In this document: positions 7,982 to 15,803 of the stretch, piece after piece
Layout: every line of letters begins with the position of its first letter
How positions within the stretch are numbered: position 1 is the first letter of the stretch
NCBI RefSeq assembly: GCF_000317535.1
Contig: NC_019757.1
Coordinates: 6,103,501 to 6,167,500 of the forward strand
Direction: 5' to 3'
Length of the DNA stretch: 64,000 nucleotides
DNA from: Cylindrospermum stagnale PCC 7417
GTDB taxonomy: Bacteria > Cyanobacteriota > Cyanobacteriia > Cyanobacteriales > Nostocaceae
Made by a program: the position numbers and the translations under genes
Notes under the pieces: generated by a model
The model's input: the letters and a program-made list of their open reading frames with translations, nothing else
Told to the model about the DNA's origin: nothing
The model's database searches: none

Positions 7982-8560
7982 TCAGTCAGGGAAAGCTAAA
8001 CCTGTTCTAGGATCGCGGATATACAGTCCTAGGGTGAGACTACGCATCACTTCATCCCAAACAGGTATTAATTGCTCTGCTTGATCTGCCCAATAATCAA
8101 AGGTAATCAAGCACTGAACATTCGAGCCTAAACCAATGCAAGTCCGCGAAAAAGCATCCCGTGGTTCTTCTTGGGTGTCGATAAACTTAATCTCCATCCA
8201 GACAATCCGGGCAGTTTGCCGCTTGACGGTGATGATTTTTCCCCTTTCAATAATATTGCGACTGTCTTCTTCCATCGCTTTCCTCAAAGCGGATTTTATG
8301 GGAAACAGACTCCAGTCTCCCGGTGGTAGATGATTGAAAGATACTTCTAGACAGCAATCATCATTGGGGGGTTTTTGATCCATAAATTTGAATGATTTTT
8401 CTTGTGGCTCAAACACCCAATTCTGAGGAACATTGAAGCGAACAGCCCCCCTACCTGCTACAAAAATCTTATAGCCAGGAGTCCCGTCCCAATGATGATC
8501 TGGTTTTAATTCAAGGGTTTCTTTAATCCACTGGAGATTGCTTTTCTTGCGCTTTGCCAT
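7982..8560 (-). CDS. Conserved-looking hypothetical protein
   Basis: 192 aa, function not recognised. It begins MAKRKKSNLQWIKETLEL and then shows an alternating hydrophobic pattern (IFVAGRGAVRFNVPQNWVFE, VKRQTARIVWMEIKFIDT) suggesting a beta-sandwich or profilin-like fold. It resembles proteins in which a steep amphipathic strand follows a PxxW motif, but I cannot name a family. There are no membrane helices. It ends GLYIRDPRTGLAFPD. It stands alone on the minus strand in the middle of the element. Confidence 0.6.
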   Translation of the reverse strand: MAKRKKSNLQWIKETLELKPDHHWDGTPGYKIFVAGRGAVRFNVPQNWVFEPQEKSFKFMDQKPPNDDCCLEVSFNHLPPGDWSLFPIKSALRKAMEEDSRNIIERGKIITVKRQTARIVWMEIKFIDTQEEPRDAFSRTCIGLGSNVQCLITFDYWADQAEQLIPVWDEVMRSLTLGLYIRDPRTGLAFPD

Positions 8561-8739
8561 AGTGGTTTTTGTGAATCTGCTGCTTTGTTAATAGTACCAA
8601 ATTCCCAGATGTCGAATATAAACAAAAGGTAAGTTCAAACCTAGGGTACATTGTCGCCTAAGTTGCAAGTTGCTTGATTACACTGTCCACTCTATAAAGG
8701 GGTGTTTGAACATGACTGTATAATCTCAAACTTATATTA

Positions 8740-8955
8740 CTAAAAACCTGGAAGTTTCCCAAAATAGACCAATAACAAGATTGCTGAGATAGACAGCCAC
8801 AGGTTTTTTGAAAGTTCTTGACTATACTTAAATTTCTCGAAATCATTGGGAAATGCAGTAATACCCCGCTCGTATAAGTAACAGAACTCGAACCACAACC
8901 AGAGGGGCGGAATAATAATCCAAAATCCTATTAGTACCTTTTTGATATCATCTGA
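8740..8955 (-). CDS. Small two-helix membrane protein, start unclear or lost
   Basis: An open frame of 71 codons plus stop encodes two hydrophobic helices (LIGFWIIIPPLWLWFEFCY and LWLSISAILLLVYFGKLP) joined by a charged loop (FPNDFEKFKYSQELSK). It has the look of a real membrane protein, but no ATG lies in frame. The candidates are a TTG at 8898, which would remove the first helix start, or an upstream start lost by mutation, because an in-frame TAG stands at 8956-8958. It could be a small gene with an unusual start or a pseudogene. Function unknown. Confidence 0.45.
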   Translation of the reverse strand, partial: SDDIKKVLIGFWIIIPPLWLWFEFCYLYERGITAFPNDFEKFKYSQELSKNLWLSISAILLLVYFGKLPGF

Positions 8956-9051
8956 CTAATTGAAGAAAACAGCACTTACAACTGAGAGCAGCAGCAGAAT
9001 TATCGTAGCTCTGGCAAACATTCTTGTTGGATTAGACTTGACGCGATTCAT
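8956..9051 (-). CDS. Tiny single-helix membrane ORF
   Basis: 31 codons from the ATG at 9051: a basic N-terminus (MNRVKSNPTRMFARA) followed by a hydrophobic helix (TIILLLLSVVSAVFF). It ends at the TAG that opens the next in-frame ORF (8740-8955), so the two may be one broken gene or two coupled small genes. Confidence 0.3.
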   Translation of the reverse strand: MNRVKSNPTRMFARATIILLLLSVVSAVFFN

Positions 9052-9148
9052 ATTATTTAGAAGTATATATTCTAACTATTTTTGCCATAGATTTACCCGT
9101 TGGGCTAGGTTAAAGGAGGGATGCGATGTTTACGACTACACCATCGCA

Positions 9149-9448
9149 CTACTGTACATACTCATCAACAATATTGTAAATCCCTTGGGCTAATGCAGGA
9201 TCAAATTGCAATTGTAAAATACCAATTTCAGGATTTTTCATAATCACATTTTCTATCCCTTTCGGTTTGAAACGAAACATATCTGTTTTCGTGTTGACAT
9301 CAACCTTGAAGTTATCGCCATCTACTCGAATAGAAACGATATCATCTAGAGAAATTTGATAGGTAAACGCTAGAAGATATTTAAGCCGAGGTGATGTGTT
9401 GATGATTTCAGCAATTTTACTTTTATCTGTGAAGGAAATGTCTGCCAT
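9149..9448 (-). CDS. Hypothetical protein
   Basis: 99 aa from the ATG at 9448 (MADISFTDKSKIAEI); a GTG at 9475 would add nine residues of atypical sequence. The pattern is alpha followed by beta strands (IRVDGDNFKVDVNTKTD and GILQLQFDPALAQGI). No known motif and no membrane helix. The flanking DNA on both sides is non-coding. Confidence 0.5.
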   Translation of the reverse strand: MADISFTDKSKIAEIINTSPRLKYLLAFTYQISLDDIVSIRVDGDNFKVDVNTKTDMFRFKPKGIENVIMKNPEIGILQLQFDPALAQGIYNIVDEYVQ

Positions 9449-9475
9449 AAAGTTTACGCAACTCCCAACAGCCAC

Positions 9476-9827
9476 AATGTAGCACTTTATTCAAAAATAT
9501 TTAAAATCTCTAAGTAACTTTACAATCGTACCCTACAGATAAACACATGATTCAGCTAACTAATGTAGAGACGTTGCATGCAACGTCTCTACATTATGGG
9601 TGATTTACTGGATATCATATTAGATTGGGGTTGCAGAGATGATGCTGCGTTACGATAGGTGAAAAGAGGGATGCGTAGGCTTTCAGCTAGTCGTAGACAT
9701 CACGCTAGCTCAGGAACACCAAAGGTATCATATCCCTCTGTAAAGGAAAATCTTTGATGTTTAGCCATTATGCTTTTGCTCGTCCGATTCTAGTAGTTGA
9801 GCAAGTTGATGTGCGGCTACATGGGAA
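9476..9827. other. Spacer with palindromic repeat
   Basis: No gene seen. It contains the perfect palindrome at 9562-9595 and probably eroded sequence downstream of the truncated gene at 9828. Confidence 0.35.
9562..9595. repeat. Perfect 34-bp palindrome
   Basis: AATGTAGAGACGTTGCA followed directly by its reverse complement. The core (TAGAGACGTTGCATGCAACG) is a dispersed extragenic palindrome known in Nostoc-type genomes. It lies about 230 bp past the truncated end of the 106-aa gene. Confidence 0.75.
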
Positions 9828-10148
9828 TTAAGCGGTGACGAAATAGGATAGGTTGCATTTCAGAACCTTCCTAGATGTTGCTCCATCAGCTTTTAATGGT
9901 ACACCATTACTATGATGACCTCGATATTTTGGAACTTTTAAACCTGATGACTTAAATGATTCTACAATCAACTCAATTTTGTCCCATCTTGAATATTGTG
10001 TTCCTTCTTCTAAACCAGTCCACTGAAAATAATACTGAAGAGTATCATCCTCTAACCAATCGACTTTTTCTATCAAAACACGCTCGGCTAATTTGGTAGC
10101 TGTTCTGGCATCTGCACCACTTTCAACTATTACAATAAACTCAATCAC
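9828..10148 (-). CDS. Truncated Toprim-like partner of the adjacent ATPase
   Basis: 106 aa from the GTG at 10148, which overlaps the end of the ATPase gene (GTGATTGA) and has GGAGAAG upstream, indicating translational coupling. It opens with a strand ending in an acidic residue (IEFIVIVESGADARTATKLA), as in Toprim-like or nuclease partners of OLD-type ATPases. The later PLKADGATSRKVL is a stretch that, in related proteins, leads into a longer acidic catalytic half. Here it is followed by only a few residues and a stop, so the C-terminal half appears lost. The role is inferred from position next to the ATPase. Confidence 0.55.
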   Translation of the reverse strand: MIEFIVIVESGADARTATKLAERVLIEKVDWLEDDTLQYYFQWTGLEEGTQYSRWDKIELIVESFKSSGLKVPKYRGHHSNGVPLKADGATSRKVLKCNLSYFVTA

Positions 10149-11283
10149 TGACTTCTCCTGCAACAACCCAATCTTCACCCTCAGCATCCCAAAACTCACC
10201 AGTTGTCAAGGTTTGTTTTGCCCATTCTACATCAGGATGTTCATCTAAGCGTTTGGAGATTGTGAAACCTGAATTACTGTTATTCAATATATGTACTTGA
10301 GAAGGAACAAGTTCATCAATAATATATGGGGAATGAGTAGAGAAAATAATTTGCAGGCTGGGATTTTCTTGAATTATTTGCTTAATAACAGTCATCAAGT
10401 CACGTTGTGCTTTGGGATGAAGTCCCTGTTCAATATCATCTAGTAAAACTAAATTAGGTTGATTAGGGTTCATTATCACAGTTAGCAAACCTAAAGTTAG
10501 CATTGTTCCTTCACTAATTGCATGGGCTGGAATACGTTCACCTGTATTCATATCTAATATAACTTCTTGCCCTGTCATTTCCTGAGTTTCGTCATAGGAA
10601 ATAGATTTACCATCAACTTCGATTAAACGTTTGCGAATGACTGGAACTTTTGCCCGCTTGATGCCAACTTTGCGTACATTTGGTACAATTCGACTCAGCT
10701 TTTCTTCTATTAATTCAAATTTATCTGGAGCTTCATCACGCAGAAAATCTAAAGTTGGTGCTAATAACGAACCATCAAACTCAACTTTGGGTTTGACTTT
10801 ATCACTGTAAGCTGGTTTGGCAAGATTACTTGCAGCTAATTTTAGGTAAACAGTAGGTTTTAAAGATTTACAAATTGCATCCGGGTATTTTATTGGTGTT
10901 TTTGTCTCTTCTTTATACCAACTAGCTTCATTTCCATCTATTTTCCATGATGTTGCTGGAATCCAACTCTTAATACCGTCCTGTCTCAAATGATAGGAAT
11001 AAGAAACTTCCCAATTATCTTGATTTACATCTTGCCAAAAACCACTCGCAGTAACAGACATATCTGTTTCCCCAATTGTTGTAATGAATTGGGGTGATTT
11101 ATCATACTTAAATATTTCCCTAAATGATGAATTAGTAAGCATACTTAGATAATATACTGCCTGTAACACGCTTGTTTTACCAGCACTATTTTTTCCTACA
11201 AGTCCATGTAATCGGGAACTATCGAAATTAAGTTCTGTAGATTTATGGCTTTTGAAATTATGAAGTATTACTTTTTCTAGCAT
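10141..11283 (-). CDS. OLD/RecF-like AAA ATPase
   Basis: 380 aa. Walker A is GLVGKNSAGKTSVL (residues 27-40). It is followed by a long insert, an ABC-type signature region (HAISEGTMLTLGLL), Walker B NLVLLDDIEQGLHP, and the H-loop IIFSTHSPYIIDEL. This is the domain order of AAA_15/AAA_21 (OLD-type) ATPases, many of which are phage-defence effectors or sensors that work with a nuclease encoded by the next gene. Here the next gene overlaps by eight bases but is truncated. The ATPase itself looks complete. It is cargo of the nifD element, where it may protect or stabilise the element; that is inference. Confidence 0.82.
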   Translation of the reverse strand: MLEKVILHNFKSHKSTELNFDSSRLHGLVGKNSAGKTSVLQAVYYLSMLTNSSFREIFKYDKSPQFITTIGETDMSVTASGFWQDVNQDNWEVSYSYHLRQDGIKSWIPATSWKIDGNEASWYKEETKTPIKYPDAICKSLKPTVYLKLAASNLAKPAYSDKVKPKVEFDGSLLAPTLDFLRDEAPDKFELIEEKLSRIVPNVRKVGIKRAKVPVIRKRLIEVDGKSISYDETQEMTGQEVILDMNTGERIPAHAISEGTMLTLGLLTVIMNPNQPNLVLLDDIEQGLHPKAQRDLMTVIKQIIQENPSLQIIFSTHSPYIIDELVPSQVHILNNSNSGFTISKRLDEHPDVEWAKQTLTTGEFWDAEGEDWVVAGEVSD

Positions 11284-11499
11284 TTGATAGTTAATAGCCT
11301 CAAATATAACAGTCAGCTTACACCAGGTTTCACGTATCTAGAACACACTCTTGATTTCTCTCTGCGCCTTTGCGTCTCTGCGTGAGATAAAAAGCCTGGT
11401 TTATTTACCTGAAAATCGCTGTTTATTAAAACCGCATATTCAGATATTACTACAGTGGCATATATTTTTGTATGAGCATCACTGATTTGCAACAAAACT
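11284..11499. other. Spacer with dispersed repeat
   Basis: Contains a CTCTGCGCCTTTGCGTCTCTG repeat (about 11358-11390), one of several copies of a dispersed sequence in this window. No gene supported. Confidence 0.4.
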
Positions 11500-12801
11500 T
11501 TAACTCCGTTTATAAACCATCTCCATTTTTAATTTTTCAACCTCTAATTGCAACCTCTCATTCTCCATGCTCAACTTGGCATTATCCTCCTTAATCAAAT
11601 CAACTTCATTTCGCTTATTTAAAGCTTGATTTATTGCTAACTTTCGCATATCTAGGGAGAACCAACGCTGATAGGTTTGGGTGTGAACTTGCACACCATG
11701 CCCCAAATTATCCGCCGCTGCTTTGATGGGAATTCCTAGAATGTGCGCTCGAATTGCCCAAGCGTGACGTAAATCATAGGGCTTAAAGTCTAAGCCAATT
11801 TTTCTAAACCACCAACTAATTCTCTGGATTAATGCCGTGATTTCTGCATGATTATTTTTGTCCTTTTTACTAATTGCCATTGCTAGCATTTCTAAATATT
11901 TAGGATTCCTTAAATCAAATTCCTCAATCCATTGTTTATATAACGGTAAAGCCTCTCTTTCGCCAGTTTTGCAATCTTTATCGACTTTCCAGGTTAAATC
12001 TACATTTTCTTGGCTCAACCACCAATCAATATCAGGATTAATAAAGAGTTCTCGTGGACGTAAACCAAAAACAGCTAACATTCCATAAGTCCAGCGCCAA
12101 AGTTGCCAGCTATCTTTAACATTTCCATTAACTTGCTTACCTCTGTTAGTCAGGTAAATGTCAAACTTGAAAAATCCCGCTGAGATTTCTGCATCTGTAG
12201 GGATGTTGCGGGAATTATTTTCAGGCATTTTGGAAAAATGAGATAAATCAATTTTGATTTTGAATGTTGTGCAAAAAGCAGATATAGCTCTGGCTGCATT
12301 ATATCTCGCCCAATCTTTATCAATGTTTTCGATTGAATTAATTAGATTTACTGCGGTTGCCAAATCTTGGGGGTTAGTGTGGCGTTTTGTCCGGGAAAAA
12401 TAATAAAAAAATGTATGTTCGCTTTTGGTAGTGCGTTTATGAGTTTTAAAATACTCTGCTTCAAATTGTTCGAGTAATTCTCCTATGGTGGCAGAGTTAT
12501 TTTTAATTGCTTCATTTCCTAAATATTTATCATTCCATTCAAAGGTTTTTCGAGCAATTAACTTTCCTAATTCATAAGCTTCTTCTTCAGCGGTTTTTAG
12601 TCCATCGAAGTTAGCGGGAATATTCAAAGTGATGTTGTATTGTTTTCTCGCAGTACTCCTGATGTCCTTGTCTCCCGGTTTAATTGGTAAAGTCGCCCGT
12701 AATTGCAGAGATCCATTTGATTCCCGGATTGTTACCCTTGTCTTTGCAGACTTCAATCGCAGATTTACTTGCTCTAATTCCAGTGTTAATTTTGTTATCA
12801 T
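11500..12801 (-). CDS. xisA: XisA-type tyrosine recombinase of the nifD element
   Basis: 433 aa from the ATG at 12801 (MITKLTLELEQ); a TTG at 12837 would add 12 residues. XisA cuts the nifD element out during heterocyst differentiation by site-specific recombination at the 11-bp core. The catalytic residues are visible: Arg in VFGLRPREL (about 248), Lys in CKTGERE, the Tyr-for-His change in KPYDLRHAW (Tyr 342, Arg 345), His in NLGHG (368) and the nucleophile Tyr in TYQRWF (377). A Tyr in place of the first box II His is described for XisA and XisC. The C-terminal 35 residues form a coiled coil. It is close to the XisC protein at 29718, with a shared N-terminal block (GSLQLRATLPIKPGD). Confidence 0.92.
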   Translation of the reverse strand: MITKLTLELEQVNLRLKSAKTRVTIRESNGSLQLRATLPIKPGDKDIRSTARKQYNITLNIPANFDGLKTAEEEAYELGKLIARKTFEWNDKYLGNEAIKNNSATIGELLEQFEAEYFKTHKRTTKSEHTFFYYFSRTKRHTNPQDLATAVNLINSIENIDKDWARYNAARAISAFCTTFKIKIDLSHFSKMPENNSRNIPTDAEISAGFFKFDIYLTNRGKQVNGNVKDSWQLWRWTYGMLAVFGLRPRELFINPDIDWWLSQENVDLTWKVDKDCKTGEREALPLYKQWIEEFDLRNPKYLEMLAMAISKKDKNNHAEITALIQRISWWFRKIGLDFKPYDLRHAWAIRAHILGIPIKAAADNLGHGVQVHTQTYQRWFSLDMRKLAINQALNKRNEVDLIKEDNAKLSMENERLQLEVEKLKMEMVYKRS

Positions 12802-12837
12802 GATGTACTTTTTGTGGTGATTGCAGACTTGAGCCAA

Positions 12838-13110
12838 GAAAACTGCGTCGGTAGATGAAACAGGCTCTAAATCTGCGACAGCTTATTGTTACTTGTCCTT
12901 ACCCTGGTTATGCACAGATGTGTTTTCAATACGGAAGATCCCCCCAACCCCCCTTAAAAAAGGGGGCTTTTTTCTTCCTTTACCCCTTAAAAAGCAGGAG
13001 GGCTAAATTTGCTCACCCATCTTTTTAAGAAGGGAATTTTTCTTCCTTCACCCCCTTTTTAAGGGGGTCGCCATAGGCGGGGGGATATTCTTTGAACTAT
13101 ATTGGCTGAG
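12838..13110. repeat. Stacked palindromic repeats at the right end of the nifD element
   Basis: Several copies of a dispersed palindromic family: GATCCCCCCAACCCCCCTT with AAGGGGG arms at 12937-12967, and again in inverted order to about 13085. The same family occurs at 40434-40475 and 62635-63000. No coding sequence. Confidence 0.6.
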
Positions 13111-13133
13111 TCTTTAGCCTATATTTAGCCTAA
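13111..13133 (-). repeat. Putative recombinase arm site, nifD element right end
   Basis: Two TTTAGCCT units separated by a short A/T spacer, about 100 bp inside the right core. It resembles, in inverted orientation, the doubled GGCTTAAAT motif at 4074-4094. Confidence 0.35.
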
Positions 13134-13224
13134 AAATAAATGTGTTATTAGCGAGCAATGTTTAGCACTGACACTGCTTACTGCAAACATAAAGCTGTTG
13201 AAAGCGATTAAATCATCAAAAGAA

Positions 13225-13231
13225 TACTCCG
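13225..13231 (+). repeat. Right core site of the nifD element
   Basis: TACTCCG preceded by AGAA, compared with GGAT at the left copy. Only 7 bp are identical. Confidence 0.85.
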
Positions 13232-13377
13232 GCCCTTATCACGGTTACGACGGATTTGCTATTTTCGCTCGTGACATGGATTTGGCTCTTAACAGCCCAA
13301 CATGGGGATTAATCGGCGCTCCTTGGAATAAGAAAGCCGCAGCTAAAGCTACAGCTAAAGCTACAGCTAAAGCCTAG
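13225..13377 (+). CDS. nifD: nifD 3' exon
   Basis: Codes for the last 50 residues of the nitrogenase MoFe alpha chain: [18 protein letters not shown], then [18 protein letters not shown] and a repetitive Ala-Lys-Thr tail ([13 protein letters not shown]) encoded by repeated GCTACAGCTAAA. It contains no start codon and can be translated only after excision joins it to the exon ending at 3910. The reading frame matches exactly across the 7-bp core. The stop is TAG at 13375-13377. nifK follows after 254 bp. Confidence 0.93.
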   Translation, partial: YSGPYHGYDGFAIFARDMDLALNSPTWGLIGAPWNKKAAAKATAKATAKA

Positions 13378-13631
13378 GGAACTGGGAGAGAGTAGGGGCG
13401 GGGTTCTCCCGTCCGTACAGGGATAGCCTGGGGTGGTAAACACTCCAGGGGGAGTTGGAAATTCAAAATTAAAAATTCAAAGTTCAAATTTTTGAATTTT
13501 GTATCTTGAGTTTTGAGTTGTATTTCTACTCTCCTCCAAAGCAAGAGCAAGAGGGCGGGGAAACCCCCTACGACTTCCACAGCGCATCCTCATTCCCGGT
13601 AAGAAACTACAGCAAGCTTGGAGAACTAGAA
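13378..13631. other. nifD-nifK spacer
   Basis: 254 bp with AATTCAAA-type short repeats around 13459-13500 that can form an AT-rich hairpin (TTCAAATTTTTGAA). No gene seen. nifDK are normally co-transcribed. Confidence 0.4.
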
Positions 13632-15167
13632 ATGCCACAAAATCCAGAAAAGATTCAAGATCACGTCGAGCTATTCCACCAACCGGAATATCAGCAGTTA
13701 TTTGAAAACAAAAAGCAGTTTGAAAACGGCCACAGCCCCGAAGAAGTACAACGGGTTGCAGAATGGACGAAGTCTTGGGAATATCGTGAAAAGAACTTCG
13801 CTCGTGAAGCTTTAACTGTTAACCCTGCTAAAGGTTGTCAACCTTTAGGCGCTATCTTCGCTGCTGTTGGGTTTGAAGGTACTCTGCCTTTTGTCCAAGG
13901 TTCTCAAGGTTGCGTGGCTTACTTCCGTACCCACTTAACCCGTCACTACAAAGAACCATTCTCTGGTGTGTCTTCTTCAATGACTGAAGATGCAGCGGTG
14001 TTTGGTGGACTGCAAAACATGATTGATGGGTTGGCTAACTCTTACCAACTCTACAAGCCAAAAATGATTGCTGTCTGCACCACCTGTATGGCAGAAGTAA
14101 TTGGGGATGACTTGCAAGCGTTCATCAACAACGCCAAGCAAGCTGGTTCAGTTCCTCAAGATTTCCCAGTTCCTTACGCTCACACTCCTAGCTTTGTTGG
14201 TTCCCACATTACGGGTTACGACAACATGCTGAAGGGTATTCTTTCTAACCTGACAGCAGGCAAGAAGAAGGCAAAAAGCAACGGTAAAATCAACTTCATT
14301 CCTGGGTTTGATACCTATGTTGGCAACAACCGAGAAATCAAGCGGATTGCTGGTTTGTTCGGTTTTGACTATACAATTCTGGCTGACAACAGCGACTACT
14401 TAGATTCACCTAACACTGGTGAGTTTGATATGTATCCAGGTGGTACAAAGCTGGAAGATGCAGCAGATTCAATCAATGCTAAGGCAACGATCGCACTGCA
14501 AGCTCACTCTACCCCTAAAACCCGCGAGTACATTGCAAAAGAGTGGCAGCAACCAGTTACAGTTTGCCGTCCTTGGGGTATTAAGGCTACTGACGAGTTC
14601 TTGATGAAACTCAGCGAACTGTCAGGTATTGCTATTCCTGAAGAATTGGAAATTGAGCGTGGTCGCGCAGTTGATGCGATGACTGACTCCCACTCTTGGA
14701 TACACGGCAAGCGCTTTGCTATCTACGGTGAACCAGATTTAGTTTACAGCGTTGTTGGCTTCATGCTGGAAATGGGTGCTGAACCAGTGCATATCTTGGT
14801 TAACAACTCCAATGAAGTGTTCGAGAAAGAACTGCAAGCGGTGCTAGATGCTAGCCCCTTCGGTAAGAGCGCAACAATCTGGGGTGGTAAAGACTTGTGG
14901 CACATGCGTTCTTTGATGTTCACTGAACCTGTTGACCTGTTGATCGGTAACTCCTATGGTAAGTACCTGTGGCGTGACACCAAGACTCCTTTAGTGAGAA
15001 TTGGTTACCCCATCATGGATCGCCACCACTTACACCGCTACTCCACTATCGGTTATCAAGGTGTGATCAACTTGCTCAACTGGATTGTGAACACAATCTT
15101 CGATGATATCGACCACAACACCAACATTCCTTCTAAGACCGATATTTCTTACGACTTGATTCGTTAA
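13632..15167 (+). CDS. nifK: Nitrogenase MoFe protein beta chain
   Basis: 511 aa from ATG 13632 ([20 protein letters not shown]), the usual cyanobacterial NifK start; the frame is open further upstream but that part is not NifK-like. NifK pairs with NifD to form the MoFe heterotetramer. The P-cluster cysteine regions are present: [20 protein letters not shown] and [13 protein letters not shown]. The C-terminal region ([19 protein letters not shown]) is typical. Length is normal. It lies downstream of the split nifD and should be part of the nifHDK transcript, although full-length nifD mRNA requires excision. Confidence 0.97.
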   Translation: MPQNPEKIQDHVELFHQPEYQQLFENKKQFENGHSPEEVQRVAEWTKSWEYREKNFAREALTVNPAKGCQPLGAIFAAVGFEGTLPFVQGSQGCVAYFRTHLTRHYKEPFSGVSSSMTEDAAVFGGLQNMIDGLANSYQLYKPKMIAVCTTCMAEVIGDDLQAFINNAKQAGSVPQDFPVPYAHTPSFVGSHITGYDNMLKGILSNLTAGKKKAKSNGKINFIPGFDTYVGNNREIKRIAGLFGFDYTILADNSDYLDSPNTGEFDMYPGGTKLEDAADSINAKATIALQAHSTPKTREYIAKEWQQPVTVCRPWGIKATDEFLMKLSELSGIAIPEELEIERGRAVDAMTDSHSWIHGKRFAIYGEPDLVYSVVGFMLEMGAEPVHILVNNSNEVFEKELQAVLDASPFGKSATIWGGKDLWHMRSLMFTEPVDLLIGNSYGKYLWRDTKTPLVRIGYPIMDRHHLHRYSTIGYQGVINLLNWIVNTIFDDIDHNTNIPSKTDISYDLIR

Positions 15168-15169
15168 GA

Positions 15170-15235
15170 ATGTCATTGGTCATTGGTCATTGGTCATTAG
15201 TCATTAGGGAAAAATAACTGACTATTGACTTTTGA
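15170..15235. repeat. Heptad short tandem repeats
   Basis: Tandem GTCATTG/GTCATTA heptads directly after nifK, of the STRR type known in heterocystous cyanobacteria. Confidence 0.8.
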
Positions 15236-15335
15236 TGAAGGACTCATCAAGTAATTATTGGGGGTTGGGAAATAGGAAATTTATCTACGACCCAATCCCC
15301 GTTCTCATTTCTCGCATTTATATCAGGTATGTCAG

Positions 15336-15665
15336 ATGGAATCTACTACTCATTCTCATTCTCACCCTCATTACTCCCCCCCTAATGTTAGATCAGGAAA
15401 CCCCATCCAACGTCTCCTCAATCCTTTGCGGCGCTTGGTGGATGGAATCCCGGTTAAAAATTCCCGCTTTGCTCACCTAGTTTGTCAGGTAATTCCTTGC
15501 TGCTGCCCCTTTGAGCGCAGTATTCAAGTATTTGGGCGGAGCTTCGATATCCCACCACTGTGCAAACTCAATCCTTTGTATGACGAGTTTGTGGGTATGC
15601 GGTTTCGGGCTTTATCTTATCTTGCTGATGATTGTGGTGAGGATATCACGAAATACATTTGTTAG
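15336..15665 (+). CDS. Mo-nitro_C domain protein
   Basis: 109 aa. The C-terminal 75 residues match what I know of the Mo-dependent nitrogenase C-terminus family (Mo-nitro_C): VKNSRFAHLVCQVIPCCCPF, ERSIQVFGRSFDIPPLCKLN, PLYDEFVGMRFRALSYLADD and the ending CGEDI. The N-terminus has a His-rich stretch (THSHSHPHYS). The role is unknown, but the family sits beside nif genes in cyanobacteria, as here between nifK and nifE. Five cysteines, including a CCC run, could bind metal. The ATG at 15336 is the first in frame. Confidence 0.8.
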   Translation: MESTTHSHSHPHYSPPNVRSGNPIQRLLNPLRRLVDGIPVKNSRFAHLVCQVIPCCCPFERSIQVFGRSFDIPPLCKLNPLYDEFVGMRFRALSYLADDCGEDITKYIC

Positions 15666-15765
15666 TTGTTAGTTATTAGTCATTAGTCATTAGTCATTAG
15701 TCATTAGTCATTCGTTATTAGTTATTAGTTATTGGTTATTCGTTATTCAAAGGACAAATGACTAA
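15664..15765. repeat. Heptad short tandem repeats before nifE
   Basis: A run of TAGTCAT/TAGTTAT heptads, ending in AAAGGACAAATGACTAATGAC about 40 bp before nifE. The same family flanks nifN, nifX and the DUF683 gene. Confidence 0.8.
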
Positions 15766-15803
15766 TGACAAAAAAACAATTTCTATCCAGCACGAGAATA
15801 TAG

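Larger units (their letters stand above)
3904..13224. mobile_element. nifD excision element (xisA type), about 9.3 kb
   Basis: The DNA between the two TACTCCG copies is 9321 bp long, a multiple of three relative to the nifD frame. Removing it joins HSWDYS to GPYHGYDG. It carries an XisA-type recombinase at its right end on the minus strand. Other cargo: a decayed helicase, an SPFH protein, two tRNA genes, several hypothetical genes, and an ATPase with a truncated partner. Excision during heterocyst formation is established for this family; here it is inferred from the matching junctions. The left and right 11-mers differ at two positions outside the shared 7 bp. Confidence 0.92.

Noticed and set aside
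8960-9193. 77-codon plus-strand ORF
   Set aside because: It lies opposite the more convincing membrane-helix frames on the minus strand and has no ribosome binding site.
11313-11495. 60-codon minus-strand ORF upstream of the ATPase
   Set aside because: It runs through the dispersed CTCTGCGCC repeat and has no conserved features.
15170-15765. Heptad repeats as a CRISPR or phase-variation tract
   Set aside because: They are 7-bp short tandem repeats in non-coding spacers, typical of Nostoc, with no spacer structure.
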